Source of the DNA: Mucilaginibacter sp. MD40
GTDB lineage: Bacteria > Bacteroidota > Bacteroidia > Sphingobacteriales > Sphingobacteriaceae
Direction of reading: 5' to 3'
Assembly (NCBI RefSeq): GCF_002288635.1
Contig: NZ_NRSW01000001.1
Location: forward strand, 2,497,831-2,561,830
DNA: 64,000 bases
In this document: positions 54,919 through 61,738 of the stretch, in pieces
Position numbering within the stretch: the first letter of the stretch is position 1
Layout of the letters: every line of letters begins with the position of its first letter
Made by a program: the position numbers and the translations under genes
The notes under the pieces: model-generated
What the model saw: only the letters and a program-made list of their open reading frames with translations
The model's database searches: none
What the model was told of the DNA's origin: nothing

Positions 54919-55361
54919 TATTTCCAACCTTTCTTTTTGTCGGTTGTAGCATAGCCGAGTATTGCGGCCAGTATACAAACAACGATTACAATTAGCCACC
55001 AGTAAGTTGGCTTTGCAGTTACCGTTACCTCTGAACCCATTACCGAAGTAGTAGGGGCGGGGGATGGCACAGGTAAACCCAAGGCGGCACCAATTGTAGA
55101 GGCTTTATCTAAAGCCTCCTGTAAATAGTTTTGAGGTGCTACAGATACGGCGGATATTTTATCGCTGACAGTTCCTGCAATGTCTTTTAAAATATTAGTT
55201 GATATTGGTAATGTCATTGGTTTTGTTTCCGTTATTGGCTGAACAGGTGTAGAATAACCGCCACCGCCGCCACCGTAATAATTTTCCCTTGTGTTATTAC
55301 CGAAATACGCATCTTGGATGGTATAATCGGTAATAACGGGGGTTAACTCAACACTTCTCAA
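54918..55361 (-). CDS. phage Gly-rich protein with C-terminal span
   Basis: A 147-aa protein starting at TTG (55361), 3 nt after the stop of the capsid candidate. A Gly-rich patch (NYYGGGGGGYSTPVQP) near residue 28, a Pro/Ala/Ser central region, and one C-terminal span (WWLIVIVVCILAAILGYATT) before KKKGWK. Possible minor virion membrane or spike-anchoring protein. Confidence 0.55.
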   Translation of the reverse strand: MRSVELTPVITDYTIQDAYFGNNTRENYYGGGGGGYSTPVQPITETKPMTLPISTNILKDIAGTVSDKISAVSVAPQNYLQEALDKASTIGAALGLPVPSPAPTTSVMGSEVTVTAKPTYWWLIVIVVCILAAILGYATTDKKKGWK

Positions 55362-55364
55362 ACA

Positions 55365-56123
55365 CTAATAGCTTTTTACAACTATCTGCATAACCGACAG
55401 GTCATCGGCACCAGTTGTAGTTACTTCAAATTTCGATACACCAACGAGGCTTAGAGCCCAAAACTCTGTACCGCCACCGAGTATAGCCTGATTTACGGTA
55501 TCACCCTCAATCAGTTTGTCAGGAGCAAACGAAATGTCGTTTGATGACCGCATAATTGCGTCAAGTTCCTGGGGTGTGTAAGTCACCTCATTAGCACCTG
55601 CATAAGAGAGGCGAACAGATGACAACGAACCATTATTTGACAGTATAAGCGATTTTGCGCCAAACTGCGGGGTAAACGTTTTGGTTTGGCTGTCGTTGCC
55701 TGTGATAATTTCATTGTTAAATTCGTTGTAGAAGCGTGATGCGCTGGCATACTCTAAGCCGAAAACCTCATAGGTAGAACCAGCTACCAAATTGGTAAGG
55801 TCGAGCTTTAAGTATGTGTTGTTTTGCAACAAGATTGCGTCAGTAGCTGAAAGAGCCAGCAAAAAGGCGCATTTTACAGTACCATCTGCTTTTTTCTCAA
55901 TTAGCTGGTGACCAGCCTGAAACTGCGAAATAATGGCGTGTGTACGGATTTTTGAAAGCGGCAACACCTTTGCTGACCCTTGTTCGCTTTGCAGCGACAG
56001 GGTAATTTTTTCGTCAACGATTTCGGCAGCACCGTTTTTAATAATCAATATGTGAGATATTGATTTTTGGATTTTTAAATCCGTGATTTCGGTTACGCCA
56101 GTTGTAGCTGATTTAATTTGCAT
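55365..56123 (-). CDS. phage candidate major capsid protein
   Basis: A 252-aa soluble protein, the largest after Rep and directly behind it (31-nt overlap). It has no membrane span or basic patch and reads as two successive beta-rich halves of about 120 residues (ILIIKNGAAEIVDEKITLSL; SLILSNNGSLSSVRLSYAG), in line with a double-barrel capsid of the PRD1/PM2/FLiP kind (PM2 P2 is 269 aa). There is no sequence motif that proves this; size, fold character and gene order are the grounds. Confidence 0.55.
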   Translation of the reverse strand: MQIKSATTGVTEITDLKIQKSISHILIIKNGAAEIVDEKITLSLQSEQGSAKVLPLSKIRTHAIISQFQAGHQLIEKKADGTVKCAFLLALSATDAILLQNNTYLKLDLTNLVAGSTYEVFGLEYASASRFYNEFNNEIITGNDSQTKTFTPQFGAKSLILSNNGSLSSVRLSYAGANEVTYTPQELDAIMRSSNDISFAPDKLIEGDTVNQAILGGGTEFWALSLVGVSKFEVTTTGADDLSVMQIVVKSY

Positions 56124-57133
56124 TTGTCTTTATTTTCTTTTATAAATTGTTCTCTATCAATGGTTTCACAGAGTACACGCTCATTTATTTTGAAATGTTT
56201 TTTTTGTATTCCGTGATAGAATGAGAGCAAATTTATATGCAGGGTTTCCCTATTGGCAAGTTTTACATTAAACGTGTTACGGAACGTATGAAATAGTGTG
56301 TAGAACACGTCTTTTTTGTGAAATTTCACACTTGTAAAGAGGCGAGAAATGGTATTTGAACAGTTCCAAATAGCACAATCCATTTCGGTATGATTTTTTG
56401 TAACATACTTCGTAACGTACGAACCGACACGGTCGGTAGAAAAGATTTGTGTAACGTCTACAGGGTTCGCACCGCCTTTACCTGCTTTAAATTCTTTTTG
56501 GCCGTTAAAGGTGTAACCGTTTTGCTGGAGAATTTTGCACCATATGTAATTGATGCGTTGGGCAGGTAAAAACCTGTCATAGACAATATGTGAGTGTAAA
56601 TTGCCGTTTTCTTGTTTTTCGTTGACATAGAAGTAGTTTTTAAAGCCGTAGTATTTGCGCAGGTACGTAAAAAACGTGTTTAACATCCTGCTATAGTCCT
56701 TATCAGTTCCAATCTGCTTACTGGTTAAGGTCAGCGTGATGAAAACAAACTTTAGTTGCTGGTGCTTTGGGCGTTGAGTATTTGCCCAGGCGGTTAGTTT
56801 TTGCCTTATCTTTGTTTTCGTTCTTTGGCTCATTGACTTTCTTTCACGGCCGCAAACTTTTAAAGGCGTTAAACGTTCAAAATGATTGAATTGTGGCATA
56901 TCTGCCGACGATAGGGGGGCTGATTTTAGTTCTTTTTGCTCTTGCTCAATGGTTAAGAACGTGGCTTTTTCCTTTGGAGTTAAGGAATTAGTTTTTAACT
57001 TTAGCACTGATGTTTTTGAGCGGCAAAACGATGAGCCGCACAAAGTTACCTCCGACCTATCACTATATGTATCGGTTTCAAGAGCATCTAACTCATTGCC
57101 TGAAACAATGAGTGCGTTTTGTGTTAGTATCAT
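56093..57133 (-). CDS. phage rolling-circle replication initiator (HUH, two-tyrosine)
   Basis: A 346-aa HUH endonuclease-type replication initiator. Motif 1 is FVFITLTLTS (about residue 129-138), motif 2 is the metal site HSH (H180, H182) in NGNLHSHIVYD, and motif 3 is Y239-V-T-K-Y243 in VGSYVTKYVTKN. The two tyrosines spaced three apart are the mark of superfamily I initiators such as phiX174 gpA, which nick and re-join for ssDNA production. It lies behind a gap with two hairpins that may be the origin. Confidence 0.85.
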   Translation of the reverse strand: MILTQNALIVSGNELDALETDTYSDRSEVTLCGSSFCRSKTSVLKLKTNSLTPKEKATFLTIEQEQKELKSAPLSSADMPQFNHFERLTPLKVCGRERKSMSQRTKTKIRQKLTAWANTQRPKHQQLKFVFITLTLTSKQIGTDKDYSRMLNTFFTYLRKYYGFKNYFYVNEKQENGNLHSHIVYDRFLPAQRINYIWCKILQQNGYTFNGQKEFKAGKGGANPVDVTQIFSTDRVGSYVTKYVTKNHTEMDCAIWNCSNTISRLFTSVKFHKKDVFYTLFHTFRNTFNVKLANRETLHINLLSFYHGIQKKHFKINERVLCETIDREQFIKENKDKCKLNQLQLA

Positions 57134-57160
57134 TCTGTTAGAGGTTTTGGTATTAGCACC

Positions 57161-57190
57161 GTGTTAAAGGTGGTTGAAGCCCTTTAACAC
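57161..57190. promoter_or_regulatory. perfect 10-bp hairpin upstream of rep
   Basis: GTGTTAAAGG (57161-57170) and CCTTTAACAC (57181-57190) form a perfect 10-bp stem with a 10-nt loop, 28 bp before the rep start. This could be the nick-site hairpin of a double-strand origin or an operator. Confidence 0.6.
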
Positions 57191-57201
57191 ATTTATAACT
57201 A

Positions 57202-57233
57202 CCCGCCAGCAGCACACTGGCGGGTTTTTTTTT
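57202..57233. promoter_or_regulatory. GC-rich hairpin with A/T tract upstream of rep
   Basis: CCCGCCAG (57202-57209) and CTGGCGGG (57217-57224) form an 8-bp stem, followed by T9 on the plus strand. As a terminator it would serve only plus-strand transcripts, yet all phage genes run on the minus strand. Origin or packaging signal is an alternative. Confidence 0.55.
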
Positions 57234-57311
57234 GCTTAATTCTTACCTAAAACGCTGGTTTTGTTGAAGAAAAACAGCGGAGTTTGAATTGTTGCATATA
57301 AGATAAATCCA

Positions 57312-57446
57312 TTAACGCCGCCTTTTATTTCTGCGATTAGAGCGGGATTTACGGGCTATAAAGCCATTAATGACAAGCTGATAAACAGGGATAGGAGAAT
57401 TTCTAAAACCGTCCCATATAGAATAATATTGAGAATAAGGCCACAT
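57312..57446 (-). CDS. phage very basic small peptide
   Basis: A 44-aa frame read from the sequence, ending in an arginine-rich tail (ARKSRSNRRNKRRR, 31-44) after an aromatic part (MWPYSQYYSIWDGFRN). Such tails bind single-stranded DNA in the DNA-condensing peptides of icosahedral ssDNA phages (for example microvirus J protein). Its start is 4 nt after the previous stop. Function is inferred from composition. Confidence 0.5.
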   Translation of the reverse strand: MWPYSQYYSIWDGFRNSPIPVYQLVINGFIARKSRSNRRNKRRR

Positions 57447-57450
57447 AGTT

Positions 57451-57570
57451 TTAAAATTTACGGTAAATGAAAAAGTCAAGAATTTTAAACACTGCTATAC
57501 CGACCATACAGCCCGTAGCAGTAGCGGCCAAGTAGAGGCCAGCGAGATAAATAGCTTCAGATAGTGTCAT
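57451..57570 (-). CDS. phage tiny membrane protein
   Basis: A 39-aa frame (EAIYLAGLYLAATATGCMVGIAVFKIL) that is one membrane span with a short basic tail. Its ATG overlaps the stop of the 90-aa gene (ATGA, 57567-57570). Small membrane proteins of this size line the inner bilayer of FLiP/PM2-like virions. Confidence 0.5.
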   Translation of the reverse strand: MTLSEAIYLAGLYLAATATGCMVGIAVFKILDFFIYRKF

Positions 57571-57839
57571 GATTGAAAAAGGTTTAATTGGGGTGTTTGA
57601 AGTGGAAGTTTAGAAATATAGCGGTCGAGGTGTTTAACCCTCTGTTTGCACTTTTGCAAGTCCTGTGTTGCGAATATGTTTTCCCGTCTATCGAGGTCGT
57701 TTTTCGTGCGTTCGATAGTTTCCTCATACCGCTGGATAAGCGCCTGCAGAGCGAGGCGGTCAGTCATTTCTTCAATAGGCTGGGAGATAGTTTCCGCAAT
57801 CTTGCGAGCAACTACCGATTTAAGTAATTGCTTTTGCAT
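57567..57839 (-). CDS. phage coiled-coil protein
   Basis: A 90-aa protein with heptad-like helices (ALQALIQRYEETIERTKNDLDRRENIF, then KCKQRVKHLDRYISKL). No membrane span. It may be a scaffold or regulator; no family is recognised. It shares TAATG with the gene before it and ATGA with the gene after it. Confidence 0.55.
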   Translation of the reverse strand: MQKQLLKSVVARKIAETISQPIEEMTDRLALQALIQRYEETIERTKNDLDRRENIFATQDLQKCKQRVKHLDRYISKLPLQTPQLNLFQS

Positions 57840-58246
57840 TAGTCTTTGATTGAAGTAGTGAGAAATTGATGTGTACCGGCTGTTATAACCTTTTTATTGA
57901 AAAGCTTATTAAACAAGGTTTCGATACTATAATCGACAACCAAATTGAGAGAAGTAAGGCCGACTTTTTTTGATGAAAAAGACGGGTTATACATTGGATG
58001 CCAAGCGGCCAGCGATATAGAACAACGTGTGCCATCGGGGGTAAACCAAAGGCCACTTAACAGACCATCACAGATGATAGTACGATTGTTTAACGTTTGG
58101 CACTTTATGCCTTTTTTCCTGAACAGCTTTAGCAAGCTGTTATACATGGTGTGTTTGCCTTTTTTACGTATCATCTCCAACTCATTTAAGTGTTGGAAAT
58201 AATGTTCAGGCTGTATTTTCGGTTTATTATTTGCTATAATTGACAT
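57839..58246 (-). CDS. phage first-gene protein of unknown function
   Basis: A 135-aa basic protein (start ATG 58246; an upstream ATG would add 8 residues). The centre reads NSLLKLFRKKGIKCQTLNNRTIICDGLLSGLWFTPDG, an alpha/beta-like domain with no named family. It is the first gene after the right boundary on the coding strand, where phage regulators or DNA-binding proteins often sit. Confidence 0.5.
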   Translation of the reverse strand: MSIIANNKPKIQPEHYFQHLNELEMIRKKGKHTMYNSLLKLFRKKGIKCQTLNNRTIICDGLLSGLWFTPDGTRCSISLAAWHPMYNPSFSSKKVGLTSLNLVVDYSIETLFNKLFNKKVITAGTHQFLTTSIKD

Positions 58247-58272
58247 AGTAGTAAAAGGTGTAAAACACACTT

Positions 58273-58293
58273 TTACTTAACATAATGTTAATT
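58273..58293. repeat. right attachment repeat (XerD-arm-like)
   Basis: Identical to 50216-50236. Followed by TTATATGAATT (58292-58302), so that 58275-58302 reads as an 11-6-11 dif-like site: ACTTAACATAA, TGTTAA, TTATATGAATT. This right arm is probably host-derived, unlike the arm at the left end. Confidence 0.75.
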
Positions 58294-58366
58294 ATATGAA
58301 TTTTTAAGATGAGAATTTATTTAAAGTTTTATAATAATATTAAATCACCTAAAATAAACTAAAACA

Positions 58367-58400
58367 AAACGCCCGGATAATTTATCCGGGCGTTTATAAT
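58367..58400. terminator. hairpin terminator
   Basis: AAACGCCCGGATA (58367-58379) and TATCCGGGCGTTT (58383-58395) form a 13-bp stem just after the stop (58414) of the minus-strand lipoprotein gene. Confidence 0.85.
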
Positions 58401-58413
58401 TTTGATAACCAAA

Positions 58414-58620
58414 TTACATTGGCTTTTTAGTAGTATCTTTTTTTGTGGTGTCTTTCATTACTGTATCAGCAGCTTTGGTGGTATCACCAGGAGCCATTGT
58501 TGTAGTTGAATCTGTTTTGGTGCTGTCTGAACCATTTGTTGCCTTTTCGGAACTGCAACCTGTTGCAATTGAACCGATTATCATCGCAGCAGCTGCGAAA
58601 CTTAAAATTTGCTTTTTCAT
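58414..58620 (-). CDS. small Thr/Lys-rich lipoprotein
   Basis: A 68-aa predicted lipoprotein: signal with lipobox-like SIATGC (Cys near residue 22), then a Thr/Asp/Ser/Lys-rich disordered tail (DTTKKDTTKK). Such tiny lipoproteins are common in Bacteroidetes and have no known role. It is a host gene beyond the prophage. Confidence 0.6.
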   Translation of the reverse strand: MKKQILSFAAAAMIIGSIATGCSSEKATNGSDSTKTDSTTTMAPGDTTKAADTVMKDTTKKDTTKKPM

Positions 58621-58775
58621 TGATGTTTTTAATAGTTTTACAAATGGATAACCTTTAAACAGTTAAATTGTTTAATTATTTATCAATATTTCTTTGAGAA
58701 ACAGGTCATAATTATCCTTCAATTAAATTAGCTTTTTATTAAATTCAAAGTAATTTTTTCTGATATTTATCAGCA

Positions 58776-59246
58776 ATGGTGGTATCAGAAAATACCTTAA
58801 AATGGATCATGCGCTTCTATCCTCCCCTGTTTTTTCAACGCGTTTGGGTTAAGGGTTTTAATAAAGATTTCAGAGGTGTGCACGTGTCAATCATTAAAAG
58901 TTTTCTGAACACGAACTATAACGGTTCTATTTTCGGAGGTACTATATTTGCCGCAGCGGACCCATTCTATCCGGTATTATTTGACCGTATATTACAATCA
59001 CCCGGAAGAAAGTTAAAGATATGGTCCAAATCCTCAACAATAAATTATTTAATACCAGCAACCGGCAATTTAAAATTTACTATCACTATTACCGAGCATC
59101 AGATACAGGAAGTAATAGATACAATTGATGTATATGGAAAATATGAAGGCACCTATCCTGTAGAGATTTTTAACGATAATAATGAGATTTGTGCTTCGTT
59201 AAATAATGAAGTTTACATACGCGACCTAAACTTTAAACCACTATAA
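58776..59246 (+). CDS. DUF4442 domain (hotdog-like) protein
   Basis: A 156-aa protein of the DUF4442 type, with the long N-terminal helix (KWIMRFYPPLFFQRVWVKGF) and the central FGGTIFAAADPFYPVLF that matches hotdog-fold thioesterase relatives. Substrate unknown. The GNAT gene starts 1 nt after it, suggesting co-transcription. Confidence 0.8.
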   Translation: MVVSENTLKWIMRFYPPLFFQRVWVKGFNKDFRGVHVSIIKSFLNTNYNGSIFGGTIFAAADPFYPVLFDRILQSPGRKLKIWSKSSTINYLIPATGNLKFTITITEHQIQEVIDTIDVYGKYEGTYPVEIFNDNNEICASLNNEVYIRDLNFKPL

Positions 59247-59247
59247 C

Positions 59248-59697
59248 ATGCCGGTTTATATGAATGATGCCCATTACCATAACCAGGGCTATTATATTTC
59301 TACTGATAATAGTTTGCTGCATTTCGCCGAGATATTTAATTACCTTAATACTGAATCTTATTGGGCTAAGGGAATACCCGAAGATAAATTACGGAAAGCA
59401 ATAACAAATTCACTGTGCTTCGGCATTTACAAAAATAACGAACAGGCTGGTTTTGCCAGGGTTATTACAGATAAAGCTACCTTTGCCTACCTGTGCGATG
59501 TGTTTATCTTATCAGCCCATCGCAAATCGGGCCTATCAAAATGGCTCATGCAAGCAATTATATCTCACCCGGATTTACAAGGATTAAGACGTTTTGTATT
59601 AGCCACAGCAGATGCACATGGGTTATACAAACAATTCGGCTTTGAGTTGATCAAAGGAGCCGACCGATGGATGGAAATATTTACGCCTTATAAATAA
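59248..59697 (+). CDS. GNAT family N-acetyltransferase
   Basis: A 149-aa acetyltransferase-fold protein. AGFARVITDKATFAYLCDVFIL and the acetyl-CoA loop HRKSGLSKWLMQAII are the GNAT core strands and helix, with an ending QFGFELIKG typical of the fold. Substrate unknown. It follows the DUF4442 gene by 1 nt. Confidence 0.85.
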   Translation: MPVYMNDAHYHNQGYYISTDNSLLHFAEIFNYLNTESYWAKGIPEDKLRKAITNSLCFGIYKNNEQAGFARVITDKATFAYLCDVFILSAHRKSGLSKWLMQAIISHPDLQGLRRFVLATADAHGLYKQFGFELIKGADRWMEIFTPYK

Positions 59698-59702
59698 ACG
59701 CA

Positions 59703-60326
59703 ATGAATTTAAAGAGACAGATACTTGAGGGAGAAGGCGTTAAACTCGACTTTAAAAAAACCATCACCAGTTGTGAAAAGATAGCGAAAACAATGGTATC
59801 GTTCGCTAATAATGTTGGCGGCCGTTTACTTATTGGTGTTTTGGATGATGGCACTATAAAAGGTGTAAAAGACGAGACCGAAGAACGATATATGATCACC
59901 AGGGCGGCGCATTTCTTCTGCAGGCCGGCCCTCGACCCTATCTTTGAAGAAATATATTATGACGATAAAACGGTTCTAATGGTAGATATACCGGAAAGTA
60001 CCGAAAAACCGCATTATTCCCTGGCCGAAGACGGTAAATGGTGGGTATACATTCGCGTGAAAGACAAAAGTGTGCTGGCCAGTAAAGTGGTGGTAGATGT
60101 ATTGCGCCGTGGAGCAGACGAAAAAGGCGTGCTGATTGAATATTCATCTAAAGAGAAAGCGCTGCTTGAACATTTGGATAAAAAAGAACGCATAACAGTA
60201 AAGGAATTTTGCGCATTATTAAATATTGGTCGGCGCCGAGCGCAGCGCATACTTGTTGACCTTGTTTTATCGGGTGTACTGGCTGTACATACCACCGAAA
60301 AGGAAGAGTTTTACACGGCGATGTAG
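59703..60326 (+). CDS. AlbA_2 (Schlafen-like) DNA-binding domain protein
   Basis: A 207-aa protein. Residues about 10-120 form an AlbA_2/divergent AAA-4-type domain (VKLDFKKTITSCEKIAKTMVSFANNVGGRLLIGVLDDG). A winged-helix-like C-terminus (about 145-200: KEFCALLNIGRRRAQRILVDLVLSGVLAV) supports a regulator of gene expression. The target is unknown. Confidence 0.8.
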   Translation: MNLKRQILEGEGVKLDFKKTITSCEKIAKTMVSFANNVGGRLLIGVLDDGTIKGVKDETEERYMITRAAHFFCRPALDPIFEEIYYDDKTVLMVDIPESTEKPHYSLAEDGKWWVYIRVKDKSVLASKVVVDVLRRGADEKGVLIEYSSKEKALLEHLDKKERITVKEFCALLNIGRRRAQRILVDLVLSGVLAVHTTEKEEFYTAM

Positions 60327-60343
60327 TTTAAGGGCATAATATG

Positions 60344-60351
60344 TACCTTTG
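60344..60351 (+). promoter_or_regulatory. Bacteroidetes -7 box TACCTTTG
   Basis: TACCTTTG lies 19 bp before the ATG at 60371 and is a perfect TAnnTTTG. It supports 60371, not the in-frame ATG at 60341 that lies just upstream of the box, as the start of the MATE gene. Confidence 0.65.
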
Positions 60352-60370
60352 CCGCCTCCACTGCCGGCAA

Positions 60371-61738
60371 ATGAATTTAAATCTACAGAAATATAAACCC
60401 TACTATAAAGACAGCCTCGGGCTTGCCATTCCGGTAGTACTGTCGCAGGTTGGCCATACACTGGTACAACTGTCAGATACCATTATAGTGGGACAATTTG
60501 CCGGCACCGATGCCCTTGCCGGTGTTTCACTATCTATCAGTACGTTTTTAGTTCCGCTGGCAATTGGTCTGGGGATTAGTTATGGCATTACACCGTTAAT
60601 AGCGCAGCATAACGGGCGGGAAAATTTTGCCGAATGTGGTAAACTACTTAGCAATAGCCTTCTGCTAAACATACTTACAGGGTTGGTATTGTTTAGCGTA
60701 GTTTACGGGGTAATGCAATTATTCATTGACAAACTGCACCAGGACGTGGCTGTTGTGGCTCAGGCTAAACCTTTTCTGTTATTGCTGAGCATTTCTATTA
60801 TTCCGCTGCTGATATTTGACGCTTTTAAGCAATTTGCACAAGGCCTGGGCTTTACCAAACAGGCCATGTACATTACTATCGTGGGCAACATCCTGAACAT
60901 ACTGGTAGGGATAGTTCTGGTAAAAGGAATGTTTGGGATCAAGCCAATGGGCATACGTGGTGTGGGTTATAGCACCCTGATAGACCGTTGCCTGATGGCG
61001 ATCGCTATGGGGACTTATGTTTTCCGTTCACCGGCTTTTAAAAAATATCTTTCGAGCTTCAAACTTATCAACGTACAATGGATACGGATTAAGCAGTTGT
61101 TAAAAATAGGTATGCCTGTAGCATTACAAGCCACGTTTGAGCTTAGCGCTTTCGGTGGCGCATCTATTCTTATTGGTACTATCGGCCCTGTACAACAGGC
61201 AGCACATCAAATTGCCATATCTCTCGCTAGCATGACCTACATGATGGCTAGCGGTGTTTCTTCCGCGGCGGCTGTAAAATCCGGAAACTACTTTGGTGCG
61301 GGTAAGCATCATCACCTCAGGTTATCGGCCATTTCAAATTACCATATTGTGATAGGCTTTATGTGTGTAACGGCAGTTATTTTCGCAGTCTGTAACCAGT
61401 GGTTACCTTGGATGTATACTACAGATAGGCAAGTCATACAAATTGCTGCTCAGCTACTCATCGTAGCTGCGTTTTTCCAGTTATTTGATGGTACGCAGGT
61501 AGTTGGCCTGGGAATACTAAGGGGAATGGGCGATGTGAATAAACCAACCGTAATTACTTTTGTATCATACTGGATCATCGGTTTGCCAATCGCTTACTTA
61601 TTAGGCATACAGTTAAACTGGGGAGTTAAAGGGGTTTGGTATGGCCTGGTTTGCGGTTTAATGGCTTCGTCGATTATGCTATTTATTCGTTTTCATAAAA
61701 TTAGTCATAGTAATCAATCGAAGTTACAAGCCGGTTAA
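60371..61738 (+). CDS. MATE family efflux transporter
   Basis: A 455-aa multidrug and toxin extrusion protein with 12 predicted spans. The MATE marks are VLSQVGHTLVQLSDTIIVGQFAG at the start, AHQIAISLASMTYMMASGVSSAAAVKSGNYFGAG in the middle, and QLFDGTQVVGLGILRGMGDVNKPT. It exports cationic compounds or drugs using Na+ or H+. It ends 4 nt inside the convergent HDAC-like gene. Confidence 0.9.
   Translation: MNLNLQKYKPYYKDSLGLAIPVVLSQVGHTLVQLSDTIIVGQFAGTDALAGVSLSISTFLVPLAIGLGISYGITPLIAQHNGRENFAECGKLLSNSLLLNILTGLVLFSVVYGVMQLFIDKLHQDVAVVAQAKPFLLLLSISIIPLLIFDAFKQFAQGLGFTKQAMYITIVGNILNILVGIVLVKGMFGIKPMGIRGVGYSTLIDRCLMAIAMGTYVFRSPAFKKYLSSFKLINVQWIRIKQLLKIGMPVALQATFELSAFGGASILIGTIGPVQQAAHQIAISLASMTYMMASGVSSAAAVKSGNYFGAGKHHHLRLSAISNYHIVIGFMCVTAVIFAVCNQWLPWMYTTDRQVIQIAAQLLIVAAFFQLFDGTQVVGLGILRGMGDVNKPTVITFVSYWIIGLPIAYLLGIQLNWGVKGVWYGLVCGLMASSIMLFIRFHKISHSNQSKLQAG

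Larger units (their letters stand above)
50216..58293 (-). mobile_element. FLiP-like ssDNA prophage integrated at a dif-like site
   Basis: An 8.06-kb unit (one repeat copy plus interior, 8057 bp) bounded by a 21-bp direct repeat (50216-50236 and 58273-58293). All of its genes are on the minus strand, many with TAATG or ATGA overlaps. The contents are an HUH two-Tyr replication initiator, a 252-aa candidate capsid protein, about eight short proteins with a single membrane span, a GH24-type lysozyme with a membrane anchor, and very basic peptides. No integrase, transposase, Zot/pI ATPase, portal, terminase or tail gene is seen. This combination fits an icosahedral, lipid-containing ssDNA phage such as Flavobacterium phage FLiP (about 9.2 kb). 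No homology search could be run, so the family assignment is by architecture. Confidence 0.75.

Noticed and set aside
54643..54999. Longer 118-aa version of the small membrane protein (start at 54999)
   Set aside because: The added 27 residues overlap the upstream gene and are unlike the rest. The ATG at 54918 gives a TAATG junction as elsewhere in the element.
57202..57233. An ordinary rho-independent terminator for phage genes
   Set aside because: The T9 tract follows the stem on the plus strand, while all phage genes run on the minus strand. I kept it as an origin or signal hairpin instead.
50216..58293. Filamentous phage (Inoviridae) or Microviridae identity for the prophage
   Set aside because: No Zot/pI ATPase with Walker motifs and no pIII-like adsorption protein is seen, and no microvirus F capsid or pilot protein. 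A two-tyrosine HUH Rep fits several groups, but the lysozyme and many tiny membrane proteins favour a membrane-containing phage.
60341..60370. Upstream ATG for the MATE gene
   Set aside because: The perfect TACCTTTG promoter box (60344-60351) lies downstream of this ATG, so transcription would begin after it. The start at 60371 fits the MATE family.
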